Shown here one piece after another: positions 7,891-16,616 of a stretch of DNA of 64,000 nt; within the stretch, counting starts at the first letter, position 1; every line of letters starts with the position of its first letter. This DNA is from Paenibacillus campinasensis (GTDB lineage: Bacteria; Bacillota; Bacilli; Paenibacillales; Paenibacillaceae). Position numbers and translations under genes: made by a program. The DNA is taken from NCBI RefSeq assembly GCF_002272015.1, contig NZ_NPBY01000044.1, forward strand, positions 62,001 through 126,000, read 5' to 3'. The notes under the pieces are model-generated. The model was not told the origin of the DNA and did not search any database. It saw only the letters and a program-made list of their open reading frames with translations.

Positions 7891-8628
7891 TCACACTCCC
7901 TTGGCCTGCAGCAATCCCGCCAGGACATCCGGATGATCCGTGATAATGCCTGCAACACCGGCATCAATCAGCGCTTTCATCTCTTCCTCGCTGTTCACTG
8001 TGAACGGATGGTAGACGATGCCATGCGCCCGCGCCTCAGCCACCCATTCCGGACGAACAGCCAGACGATAGGCATGCAGCGCATCCGCCTTGACCGTTTG
8101 TGCATAGTCCCACGGATTATACAGCCCTTCCATATAGAGAATCCCGGTGCGAATCTCAGCGTCAATCTGCTTGCAGGCTGCCAGCGAGAAATGATTGAAG
8201 CTGGAGATGACCACTTGCCCGGACATCTTGAAGCGATGCACCGTCTCGATAACCTGCTGTTCGAGTCCGGCATATGGAATCACGCCATTCTTCAGCTCAA
8301 TGTTCACCACAGTCCCTGTGCTGCTGGTCAGTTCGAGCAGCTCATCCAGCAAGGGCAGCTTCTCGCCGCGAAATGCCTCTCCGAACCATGAGCCTGCATC
8401 GAGTCCGGACAGTTCCGCATACGTATAATCCTTTACCAGTCCCTCGGCACCGGTCGTCCGCTTCAGCGTCTCGTCATGGATCAGGACGAGCTTTCCGTCC
8501 TTCGTCATTTGCACATCGGTTTCGATTCCCGTTGCTCCAAGCGCCAGCGCCTTCTCAAAAGCCGCCATTGTATTTTCCGGACAAGCGGCAGAAGCGCCGC
8601 GATGAGCGAAATTAATAATAGGTGTCAT
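7891..8628 (-). CDS. Glycerophosphodiester phosphodiesterase
   Basis: A 245-residue TIM-barrel enzyme hydrolysing glycerophosphodiesters to sn-glycerol-3-phosphate and an alcohol. Hallmarks are FAHRGASAACPENTMAAF (catalytic His and Arg), GIETDVQMTKDGKLVLIHD (metal ligands Glu/Asp and second catalytic His) and the C-terminal GIITDHPD. There is no signal peptide, so it acts in the cytoplasm like UgpQ. The ribosome site GGGAGG precedes the ATG. It is co-transcribed with the MFS gene and could feed the glpD gene present at 38983. Confidence 0.92.
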   Translation of the reverse strand: MTPIINFAHRGASAACPENTMAAFEKALALGATGIETDVQMTKDGKLVLIHDETLKRTTGAEGLVKDYTYAELSGLDAGSWFGEAFRGEKLPLLDELLELTSSTGTVVNIELKNGVIPYAGLEQQVIETVHRFKMSGQVVISSFNHFSLAACKQIDAEIRTGILYMEGLYNPWDYAQTVKADALHAYRLAVRPEWVAEARAHGIVYHPFTVNSEEEMKALIDAGVAGIITDHPDVLAGLLQAKGV

Positions 8629-8846
8629 GAGCTTTTTCCTCCCGATCTTTAATATTCTTCTCTACTATATCTTCCATTTGTTAAGGCTATGTTATCGCTA
8701 CGGAACCTATTCGACATTCCGCTGTTCTTTCGCCTCTATTTATGTGAGCGTTACCTTTACAGTGCAGCAGGCCGAAGGCAGCCCTCTGCATTCAGAGCCC
8801 GGACAAGCATAAATCGTCTCTTTGGAGGACACAGTAAATATATTCC

Positions 8847-8871
8847 GTTTCAAAACGCTCGCTTTGGGACA
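8847..8871 (+). promoter_or_regulatory. Possible SigB-like promoter before the opuC-type operon
   Basis: GTTTCA, 13 bases, then GGGACA resembles the general-stress consensus (GTTTAA-N12-14-GGGTAT). It is the best promoter-like string seen in the 350-base gap 8629-8978, which holds no gene. The match is partial, and SigB is not universal in Paenibacillus-like bacteria. Confidence 0.3.
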
Positions 8872-8892
8872 ATAGAAAAAAGATAGCTAACT

Positions 8893-8926
8893 GTCTTCAG
8901 CTGCTTGCTGAAGACTTTTGCTCTTT
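8893..8926 (+). terminator. Terminator-like hairpin in the leader of the opuC-type operon
   Basis: GTCTTCAGC and GCTGAAGAC pair around TGCTT and are followed by TTTTGCTCTTT. No plus-strand gene lies before it, so it would act on the leader of the osmoprotectant operon, 53 bases before its first start codon. Confidence 0.6.
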
Positions 8927-8978
8927 ACCGTCTTAAAACAGCTCAAGACACATAGAAGGGAATTATGGAGGGGTGTTC

Positions 8979-10109
8979 ATGATCAAATTTGAGAACGTCA
9001 GCAAAACCTATCCGGATGGGTTCAATGCTGTCAAAGAGCTGAATTTTGAAATTCAGTCAGGGGAGTTTCTGGTTCTTATCGGCCCGAGCGGCTGCGGCAA
9101 AACGACCACAATGAAAATGATCAACCGGCTTGTTTCTCATACCGGCGGGACCATTACGATCCACGGTAAGGACATTCGCAAAACCGACCCGGTGGAGCTG
9201 CGCAGAAGCATCGGCTATGTCATTCAGCAGACCGGACTTTTCCCGCACTATACGCTGGAGCAAAATGTCGGGCTGGTGCCGGATCTGAAAGGCTGGGATA
9301 AGCAGAAACGAAAACGGCGGGTCTATGAGCTGCTCGATATGGTCGGGCTTGACCCGGACATCTATGCTTCCCGCTATCCGAAAGAGCTGTCTGGCGGCCA
9401 GCAGCAGCGCGTCGGTGTGGCCAGGGCGCTCGCGGCCGATCCGGAAATTATACTGATGGATGAGCCGTTTGGCGCGCTGGACCCGATCACGAGGGAGCAG
9501 CTTCAGGACGAGGTGCTCCGGCTGCAGCAGGAGATGAAGAAAACGATCGTGTTTGTCACGCATGATATGGATGAAGCGCTCAAGATGGGCGACCGGATCG
9601 GTGTGATGAAATCAGGCACGATGCTGCAGCTGGATTCGCCGGAGAAGCTGCTGCGCGAGCCTGGACACGGGTTCGTGGAAGAATTTATCGGGAAAAATCG
9701 GGTCTACCAGAACCCGACCTTCATTCCTGTAAAAGAAGTGATGCGCACCAACCCGGCAACCGTGGCCATCACCCGCTCGCCGCTGCGTGCGATCACCTTT
9801 ATGCGCCAGCGAAAAACGGACACGCTGCTGGTCGTCGATGAACACGGCGTTCTGCAAGGACTGGTATCCGCCTATGATCTGCAGGCCAACATCGATACCG
9901 CTTCAACCGTCGAAGAAATCATGAAGCCTGTGCAGATTACGCTCCCTGACACCGCAACAGCCAAGGACGCGCTCATTTCGGTTACGGATGCGCCCTTCGG
10001 CATCATTCCGGTCGTGGACAGCCGCGGCAGGGTCGTTGGTGTCGTCACAAGAGGAACACTGATTTCCACCTTTGCAAGTCACTGGGCAGGAGGAGGCGAA
10101 GAAGCATGA
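8979..10109 (+). CDS. opuCA: Glycine betaine/carnitine/choline ABC transporter ATP-binding protein
   Basis: A 376-residue ATPase of the OpuCA/ProV type. Walker A is GPSGCGKTTT, the signature LSGGQQQRVG and Walker B IILMDEPFGALD. Two CBS domains follow at about residues 250-370, as in osmotically gated importers. GGAGGGG lies seven bases before the ATG at 8979; a GTG two codons upstream is too close to the ribosome site. The stop overlaps the permease start (ATGA). It powers uptake of quaternary-ammonium compatible solutes; the exact solute cannot be read. Confidence 0.93.
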   Translation: MIKFENVSKTYPDGFNAVKELNFEIQSGEFLVLIGPSGCGKTTTMKMINRLVSHTGGTITIHGKDIRKTDPVELRRSIGYVIQQTGLFPHYTLEQNVGLVPDLKGWDKQKRKRRVYELLDMVGLDPDIYASRYPKELSGGQQQRVGVARALAADPEIILMDEPFGALDPITREQLQDEVLRLQQEMKKTIVFVTHDMDEALKMGDRIGVMKSGTMLQLDSPEKLLREPGHGFVEEFIGKNRVYQNPTFIPVKEVMRTNPATVAITRSPLRAITFMRQRKTDTLLVVDEHGVLQGLVSAYDLQANIDTASTVEEIMKPVQITLPDTATAKDALISVTDAPFGIIPVVDSRGRVVGVVTRGTLISTFASHWAGGGEEA

Positions 10110-10762
10110 TGACATTATCGATCTGGGAACAATTCGGCAGACAGTTCAGCCTGCGCTGGGGAGAGCTGCTTGTGTCGATCGGAGAACATATCCAGCTGGT
10201 GCTGCTCTCCATGATCATTGCGATATTGATCGGTGTGCCAGCTGGCATATTGGTTACCCGTTTCTCCGCACTGCGGTCGTGGATCATCGGCGGGGCAAGC
10301 GTTCTTCAAACGATTCCCAGTCTGGCACTGCTCGGGTTCATGATTCCGATTCTCGGCATCGGGACAAAAACGGCGGTGGCCGCACTGTTCCTGTACTCCC
10401 TGCTGCCCATTATTCGCAATACGTACACCGGCATCAAGGATGTTGACCCTTCGGTCATCGAAGCGGCCAGAGGGATGGGACTAACCGGAAGACAGGTGCT
10501 GTTCCGGGTGCAGCTTCCGCTGGCCATGTCCGTGATCCTCGCCGGCATTCGCACGGCCACGGTAATCAACGTCGGTACGGCAACGCTGGCCGCCTTTATC
10601 GGCGCCGGGGGATTGGGTAATTTTATATTCCTTGGCATCACCCGCAACATCGATGCCTTGATCCTGCTCGGCGCGCTTCCGGCTGCTGTGCTGGCGCTGC
10701 TGCTTGACTATCTGCTGGGTCTGCTTGAACGGTGGACAACCCCGCGGGGACTGAAGGTATGA
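10106..10762 (+). CDS. opuCB: Osmoprotectant ABC transporter permease (OpuCB-type)
   Basis: A 218-residue permease with about five to six membrane helices. It carries the EAA loop EAARGMGLTGRQVLFRVQLP, which docks onto the ATPase, and the typical HxQLVLLSMIIAILIGVPAGIL start. It overlaps opuCA by four bases, indicating translational coupling. Many OpuC systems encode a second permease (OpuCD); none is present here, so the channel is probably a homodimer. Confidence 0.92.
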   Translation: MMTLSIWEQFGRQFSLRWGELLVSIGEHIQLVLLSMIIAILIGVPAGILVTRFSALRSWIIGGASVLQTIPSLALLGFMIPILGIGTKTAVAALFLYSLLPIIRNTYTGIKDVDPSVIEAARGMGLTGRQVLFRVQLPLAMSVILAGIRTATVINVGTATLAAFIGAGGLGNFIFLGITRNIDALILLGALPAAVLALLLDYLLGLLERWTTPRGLKV

Positions 10763-10776
10763 GGAGGCTGACTGTG

Positions 10777-11682
10777 ATGGGAAAACGGAATTTCGCGCTG
10801 GCCTTCATGCTGGCGCTTCCCCTCCTGCTGAGCAGCTGCACGAATCCGCAAGCGCAGACGGGGAATACCGGGCCCGCCGACCTGGTGATCGGCTCCAAAA
10901 ACTTTACCGAAAACATTATTCTGGCGCACATGATGGCCGATCTGATCGAGGACCGAACCGGACTAACGGTCAGACGGACCGTGAATCTGGGCGGCTCCAG
11001 CGTCACCTGGAAGGCGCTCCTGAACAACGACATCCAGCTCTATCCGGAGTATACCGGAACCATTGTGGCCAACTACTATCTCGAAGAGACAGGCACCGCC
11101 GAAGAAACGCTTGAGCGGACCAAAACGTTGCTGGCTCAGGACAATCTCGAATTTCTGGAGCCCCTTGGCTTCAACAACTCCTACGCGCTGGCTGTGACGC
11201 CGGAGACCGCCGAGCAATACAATCTGAGAACGTTCAGCGATCTGGCAAAGGTATCCGCTGAGCTTGAGCTCGGGGCGGAATTCGAGTTCACGGACCGGCC
11301 GGATACCTATCCCGGTCTAAGAGATCTGTACAATATGCACTTTAAGCGGGTCAAGGGCATGGACCAAGGCATTAAATATCGCCTCATTGCCCAGAACGAT
11401 CTGGATGTGGCCAGCGCCTATACAACAGACGGCCAGATCAAAGTGATCAATCTGGTTATTCTGGAGGATGACAAAGGATTCTTCCCTCCTTATCATGCCG
11501 GCCCTGTCGTGCGCGACGATCTTCTGGCCAGGTACCCGGAAATCCGCGATGCGCTCAATGAGCTGGGCGGAAAGATCAGCGAGGAAGACATGCAGGAACT
11601 GAACGCCCGGGTGGATGAGGGCTATCGCGAGGATATCGTGGCCCGGGACTTCTTGATTGAAATCGGCCTCCTCCAGAAATGA
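10777..11682 (+). CDS. opuCC: Osmoprotectant-binding lipoprotein (OpuCC-type)
   Basis: A 301-residue receptor. The start at 10777 follows AGGAGG by nine bases; upstream in-frame ATGs overlap that site or the permease gene. A signal peptide ends in a lipobox (LLSSC, Cys21), so the protein is anchored to the outer face of the membrane. The mature part begins VIGSKNFTENIILAHMMADL, the conserved N-terminus of glycine betaine/choline-binding OpuAC domains. The operon ends at the hairpin overlapping its stop codon. Confidence 0.92.
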   Translation: MGKRNFALAFMLALPLLLSSCTNPQAQTGNTGPADLVIGSKNFTENIILAHMMADLIEDRTGLTVRRTVNLGGSSVTWKALLNNDIQLYPEYTGTIVANYYLEETGTAEETLERTKTLLAQDNLEFLEPLGFNNSYALAVTPETAEQYNLRTFSDLAKVSAELELGAEFEFTDRPDTYPGLRDLYNMHFKRVKGMDQGIKYRLIAQNDLDVASAYTTDGQIKVINLVILEDDKGFFPPYHAGPVVRDDLLARYPEIRDALNELGGKISEEDMQELNARVDEGYREDIVARDFLIEIGLLQK

Positions 11683-11698
11683 GGAGGCTGTTTTTCTT
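11666..11698 (+). terminator. Terminator overlapping the opuCC stop codon
   Basis: GCCTCCTC and GAGGAGGC pair around seven bases and are followed by TGTTTTTCTT. The stop codon (11680-11682) lies in the loop and right arm. Confidence 0.85.
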
Positions 11699-11726
11699 GT
11701 GTGGGTGGACGTCTTGAGCGCAGCAG

Positions 11727-13343
11727 TTACACCTTGTGCTGCTGGCGGATGCGCTCGCGGTACTCTTTTGGCGTTACGCCCGTTTCATTTTTAAATACGC
11801 GGTTGAAGTGACGGATGTTGGAGAAGCCTGTAGACTCGGCAATGCTTGCGATCTTCTCGTCCGTGGAAGCCAGCCGTTTCTTGGCGTCCTCGATTCGCAG
11901 CTCTGTCATATGCTCGATAAAGGTCTTCCCGACCCGCTGCTTGAAAAGCGTGCTGAAATAGGCAGGGTTCAAATACACCCGGTCTGCAATCTCGGTCAAC
12001 GTGACCGGCTCGCTGTAATGGCGCTTCATGTAGCGCAGCGCCAGCGAAATCGGATCGCTCTCCAGCTGCTTGCTCCCCGCAGCGATGACGGCCGCCAGAT
12101 TGCCAAACAGCTGTCGGCACTGCTCCATTAGCTCTGTCCGAGAGCTGATCGAGCAAATCTCGATCAACAGGGCGCGAATATCCCGCCCGCCGAGCCAGGC
12201 CTTGGCGATGCCCAAATCCTCGGACAATTCGTAATAATGGATCAGCAGCTTGCAGATTTGCTGATGCACAAGCTCCGGAGTCGGGGCCTGCTCGCACAGC
12301 TCAAGCACAACCGAGTCAACCAGTTCGTGGATGCCATGCAGCCTGCCTTCATTGATCGCCTGCTCAAGCGCTTCCCAGGACCACTTCCGCCGCTCGGATC
12401 TAAGAAATTGCTGCTGCACCGCCTGCTCATACACAAGCACCTTGTCACCGCCTACGACCAGCCGGTACAGAAGGGCAACCTGCGCCTCCCGAAACGTGGA
12501 CAGCATCGATTCAAACCCTTTCACCGGGCGCCCGATCCCGATTGTAACCGTCAGGTTGGACAGTGACTTGATCTGCCGGCGCACGGATTCCGCCATGTCC
12601 AGCAAGCGTTTCTCCCCGCCCTCGCCATAGGGCAAGTTAATGAGGGCCGCCACCTCGGAGTCGGAGAACACAAAGCTGAACCCCTTCATCCGCAGATCGA
12701 TCATTTCCTGTACAAACTGCTGAATATACAGCTGGAACAGGGACGGATCCGTCTTGCGATAACGATCATCATCCACGGAGTCCTTATCTAGCTTAATGAC
12801 CATGCAATTGAAGAATGGCTCATTCAGCTCGATCCCGATCTGGCTCAGCAGATCCAGATGAGCCTGCTGGACACTGCCTCGCATAATCCCCGCCACTAAA
12901 TAGGCCGCCGCCTTCTGGCGCAGCTTCTGCCCTTCGAACGGCAGTTCCTGCTGCTGTTCACTCTGCCTCGATTGCCAGTCCCGCTTCAATCCGTCCAGCA
13001 CCCGCAGCAGCTCCTCGCGCTCCACCGGCTTCATCAAATAATCGCGCGCCCCGCTGCGCATCGATTGCCGGGCGTAGGAGAAATCCTCATATCCGCTGAT
13101 GACAACCACCTGCAGCTCAGGGAAACGCTCGCGTGCAATGTGCTGCAGCTGCAGCCCATCCATGCGCGGCATGCGAATGTCCGTCAACACCACGTCCGGA
13201 CGATGCTTCTCCAGCAGCTCTAACGCTTCATAGCCGTCGCGGGCATCGGCCACGATGTCCCAATCCCCGCCGGAATCGGCGATCATCGCTCTGAGCCCCC
13301 TCCGAAAAATAGCTTCGTCATCCACAATCATGATCGTTGGCAT
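11727..13343 (-). CDS. YesN-type response regulator, AraC-family output
   Basis: A 538-residue regulator. The receiver domain (1-120) has the acidic pair DDE at 8-10, the phospho-acceptor Asp55 in VVLTDIRMPRMDG and the conserved Lys in YLMKPVER. A long middle region of the YesN kind follows, and two AraC helix-turn-helices occupy the last 100 residues (LTEIADRVYLNPAYFSTLFK and IASIAESTGFSNIRHFNRVF). It is the last gene of a minus-strand series with the kinase and solute-binding protein, and most likely activates the adjacent GH43/ABC genes. Confidence 0.92.
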   Translation of the reverse strand: MPTIMIVDDEAIFRRGLRAMIADSGGDWDIVADARDGYEALELLEKHRPDVVLTDIRMPRMDGLQLQHIARERFPELQVVVISGYEDFSYARQSMRSGARDYLMKPVEREELLRVLDGLKRDWQSRQSEQQQELPFEGQKLRQKAAAYLVAGIMRGSVQQAHLDLLSQIGIELNEPFFNCMVIKLDKDSVDDDRYRKTDPSLFQLYIQQFVQEMIDLRMKGFSFVFSDSEVAALINLPYGEGGEKRLLDMAESVRRQIKSLSNLTVTIGIGRPVKGFESMLSTFREAQVALLYRLVVGGDKVLVYEQAVQQQFLRSERRKWSWEALEQAINEGRLHGIHELVDSVVLELCEQAPTPELVHQQICKLLIHYYELSEDLGIAKAWLGGRDIRALLIEICSISSRTELMEQCRQLFGNLAAVIAAGSKQLESDPISLALRYMKRHYSEPVTLTEIADRVYLNPAYFSTLFKQRVGKTFIEHMTELRIEDAKKRLASTDEKIASIAESTGFSNIRHFNRVFKNETGVTPKEYRERIRQQHKV

Positions 13344-13439
13344 TCGGCTGACCTTCCTCCCTCAAATGAAATCTGGCAGATAGAATGGAATCGCTTGTGC
13401 GGCGGAGCGGCGTGCGGCGCACGGCTAGTTAGTGAACGA

Positions 13440-15230
13440 TCACTCCGTATGACGCTGTGCTGGCAATATCATGCTCACCTTCACTCCCTGGTACGGCATG
13501 CTCTCCAGCGTCAGGCCGTAAGCTTCCCCATAGTGCAGCACAATCCGGCGATGCACATTCAGCAATCCGTTGCCTGACTGTCCGCCCAGCTCCTTGGAAT
13601 GCAGCATCCGTTCCCGGAGCGAATCAAGCTCCTCTTTAGTCAAACCAATGCCGTCGTCCTCAACGATAATGGTGAGCGTATTCGCATCGACCACGGCCCG
13701 AAGCTCGATACGCCCGCTGCCAATGCCCTTATCGATGCCGTGATTGATCGCGTTCTCCACAATCGGCTGAATCATCAGCGGGATGACCAGCAGATCCAGG
13801 GACTCGTCCGGCACTTGCTGCGTGTAGTGAATCCGCTCCTCGTAGCGGATTTTCTGAATGCTCATATAACCGCCGACATGAATCAGTTCATCGCGCAAGG
13901 TTACCCGCTCTTTGCGGTTGCTCAGACTGTAGCGGAGCAGCCGCCCCAAATTGTTGGACATCGTCACAATCTCGCGATTGCCCGCCACTTCAGCCAGCAT
14001 GCTGATCGATCCCAGCGTGTTGTAGAGGAAATGCGGATTAATCTGGCTCTGGAGGGCGGCAATTTGCGCATCCTTCTCCCGTATCTCCGTCTCATAGAGC
14101 AAATATCCAAGCTTGCTCAGCTTCGATACCATCATATTAAAGGCATGGCCGAGGCGGCCCACCTCATCCTCGGAATGCACGGGAAACTGGACGAGCAGCT
14201 CTCCCTGCTCCACCTTGCGCATGAGCCGGCTAAGCTTGCGCAGCGGCCGCGTGATGCGGTATGCAACGATAACTGAAACCGCTATCGCCAGCCCGATGCA
14301 TACCAGCATCGCCAAAGCGATGGAATTGCGCACAATGAGGCTGTCCTTCATCAGCTCTTTGATGGGCACAGCACTAATCGTGGTCCATCCGGTCACCTCG
14401 GAGGTAACATAAGCGACAAGCCGCTTCTCATTTCCTTTCCCGCTGCCCTGGAGCACGCCTTGCCCGCTTAGTGCGCCAAGCTCCAGCACAGGCTGCGAGT
14501 CATCGCGCCGGATGACAGCCTGACCCTGGCCGTCCACGATATACATCATTTCGTGAGCGCTCGTCTCGGCCTGCTGCAGCAGCTTGCGCACACTGACAGG
14601 ATCAATGTCAATGACGATGTACCCTAACGAGCGCCCGGTGTCAAAGCTGCGCAGCTCGCGGGCGATGGAAAATACCTGATAGGGCGTGCCGCTCGTGGAG
14701 ACAACCTCATGCGTCGTTATGAAGGTAGGCTGACCGAAGCGGCTGCGCGCCTGCTTCAGCCAATCGGCGCTTTCGTCCAGCCTGTACGTGGTGATGTATT
14801 GGCTCTCGGGCAGGACCACATAGGAAGCGCCCTTCTCGCCGTACAGCGATACGCCCATAATATCCAGGCGGCCATTGATGAATATGGAGGAGACAAAGCG
14901 ATTCAGGCTTTCGATTTCCTCCAGCGACAACGGCTGTCCGGGCTCACGGGGAGATGAAATAAAGTCCATAATTTCCTTGTACGAATACGGGGTCAGCGTG
15001 AGCCGGTCAAGCTCGTTCATATAGGTGTCGATATTCAGCGAGACTTGCCTGAGTGTCTGCAATTGATAGCTCCCGACATTCTTCTCCATGGCATGCTGGA
15101 AGCTGGCGAAGGTGTAGACGCCCATGGCGGCCAGCGGAACAAGAATGAGCAGACAGTTGATCCATATGAGCTTGCGGGCAAGCTCCTGGTTTCTAAACGC
15201 ACGCGCGGGTTTCATGAACAGCCTCATCAT
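13440..15230 (-). CDS. YesM-type sensor histidine kinase
   Basis: About 596 residues. GGAGG lies nine bases before the ATG at 15230, just past the preceding gene's stop. The order is a membrane helix near the N-terminus, an extracellular sensory domain of about 250 residues, a second helix (IALAMLVCIGLAIAVSVIVAY), HAMP (RITRPLRKLSRLMRK), the His_kinase domain with phospho-acceptor in QSQINPHFLYNTLGS, and a HATPase domain (NAINHGID, EDDGIGLT, GNGLLNVHRR). It partners the response regulator downstream, and the lipoprotein gene upstream is coupled to it. Confidence 0.92.
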   Translation of the reverse strand: MMRLFMKPARAFRNQELARKLIWINCLLILVPLAAMGVYTFASFQHAMEKNVGSYQLQTLRQVSLNIDTYMNELDRLTLTPYSYKEIMDFISSPREPGQPLSLEEIESLNRFVSSIFINGRLDIMGVSLYGEKGASYVVLPESQYITTYRLDESADWLKQARSRFGQPTFITTHEVVSTSGTPYQVFSIARELRSFDTGRSLGYIVIDIDPVSVRKLLQQAETSAHEMMYIVDGQGQAVIRRDDSQPVLELGALSGQGVLQGSGKGNEKRLVAYVTSEVTGWTTISAVPIKELMKDSLIVRNSIALAMLVCIGLAIAVSVIVAYRITRPLRKLSRLMRKVEQGELLVQFPVHSEDEVGRLGHAFNMMVSKLSKLGYLLYETEIREKDAQIAALQSQINPHFLYNTLGSISMLAEVAGNREIVTMSNNLGRLLRYSLSNRKERVTLRDELIHVGGYMSIQKIRYEERIHYTQQVPDESLDLLVIPLMIQPIVENAINHGIDKGIGSGRIELRAVVDANTLTIIVEDDGIGLTKEELDSLRERMLHSKELGGQSGNGLLNVHRRIVLHYGEAYGLTLESMPYQGVKVSMILPAQRHTE

Positions 15231-15234
15231 CTGC

Positions 15235-16542
15235 CTATTCCTCCAGCGCGACATCAACTTTCAGTTGTGCCTGCATCAGCGTTTCTTCCGGTGTCTGCTT
15301 GTCGTAGATCATCCGCTCGAACTCCGTAATCAGAATCTCGATCATCGACCACTGCTTCGGGTGGCGCGGCCAATAAACCACATGATCGGCTGCCGCCGCA
15401 TAATCGTTGCGGTATTCAAGCTGGTGGAACGCCTCGCTCTCCACCACCTTGGTCATGCTGGGCACATGCCCTGCCTGCGCCCACAGCTCGCCGTTCTCCA
15501 CCATCCATTTGGAGAAGATCATCGCAGCACGTCTTTTCTCATCCGTCATGTTGTGCTTTTTCGGTATGGCAAGAGAATGGGAATCCCCCCACTGTGCAGG
15601 ACGATCATACAAAACCGGCACGGTGACGACACCGAGCTCCACCTCGGGCGATTTCTCAAATGCTCCTGTTCCCCACATGCCGAGAAATAGGACCGCCGCC
15701 TTGCCGTCATAGAACAACTTGAATGAGTCGTTGATATTGGGGCCTATGAGACCATCCTTATATAAACCATGAATATAAGAAAGCGCTTGCAATCCCTGCG
15801 GGTTATTAAACGCGGCTTTGCCTTGCTCATTGTAGAAAATACCGCCCTCGTCCATCTGATTGTACAGGCTCCACCACAGCCAGACCGAGTCAATCCGGGT
15901 GCTCGGCATCGCCATCGGGGTCACATCGGCCGGAACCGCTTCTCGAATCTGCTCCAGGAACTGGCGAAAGCCCTCCTCACCCGGTTCAATTCGGGGCTTG
16001 CCTGTCGCCTCATCAAGCACGCCTGCCCGCCGCAGATGCTGCTTGTTGTAATACATGACAAGCGCATGCGTATCGAGCGGCACGGCATAGGACTGGCCGT
16101 TATACTCCGTGGACTCGCGGATGTTCGAATTCAGCTGGTTCAGATCGAGTCCGATCTGTTCTGCGGCCGCCGTCACCTCTTCAATGTAACCGTTCTGTAC
16201 GAACTGCGGCATGCTCGTCGTATGGATAATTGCGATATCCGGCGCGTTGCCCGACAAAATCGCGGTGCGCAAGCGAGTATAATAATCATCCAGCCGCGAG
16301 TTGGTCTGTACGACCATGATCTCGCTTTGCTCCTTGTTGAATCGCTCGACCATTTCGGTCATGAATTGATTGTCGCCTCCGCTAAACGGCGTCCAGTAAT
16401 CCAGTCGCACCGCTTCCCTGCGCGGCTGAGGCGCGGGCTGCTCCTCACTCTCGCCTGTGCAGCCCGCCAGCGCTCCAGCCAGCAGCAGCACTGCCGCCGC
16501 CTTCGCCCATCTACTCGCCCATCCCAATCTGTCTCGTGCCAC
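15235..16542 (-). CDS. Family 1 solute-binding lipoprotein, possible accessory sensor of the kinase
   Basis: A 435-residue extracellular protein starting at GTG, with a signal peptide and lipobox (LAGALAGC, Cys28). The mature region begins RLDYWTPFSGGDNQFMTEMV and follows the type 1 carbohydrate-receptor fold (VMYYNKQHLRRAG; AAVLFLGMWGTGAFEKS). It is clearly related to the receptor at 20225 (shared PFSG-D, VMYYN). It lies four bases before the kinase gene rather than beside the permeases, so it may present sugar to the kinase instead of, or as well as, to the importer; that role is inference. Confidence 0.85.
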   Translation of the reverse strand: MARDRLGWASRWAKAAAVLLLAGALAGCTGESEEQPAPQPRREAVRLDYWTPFSGGDNQFMTEMVERFNKEQSEIMVVQTNSRLDDYYTRLRTAILSGNAPDIAIIHTTSMPQFVQNGYIEEVTAAAEQIGLDLNQLNSNIRESTEYNGQSYAVPLDTHALVMYYNKQHLRRAGVLDEATGKPRIEPGEEGFRQFLEQIREAVPADVTPMAMPSTRIDSVWLWWSLYNQMDEGGIFYNEQGKAAFNNPQGLQALSYIHGLYKDGLIGPNINDSFKLFYDGKAAVLFLGMWGTGAFEKSPEVELGVVTVPVLYDRPAQWGDSHSLAIPKKHNMTDEKRRAAMIFSKWMVENGELWAQAGHVPSMTKVVESEAFHQLEYRNDYAAAADHVVYWPRHPKQWSMIEILITEFERMIYDKQTPEETLMQAQLKVDVALEE

Positions 16543-16616
16543 GCTGAAGAGTCCCCCTCGTCAGGATGCTTATCCCGCATCTTCGATCTATTCGATATCC
16601 CTTGCTATTATGCTTC

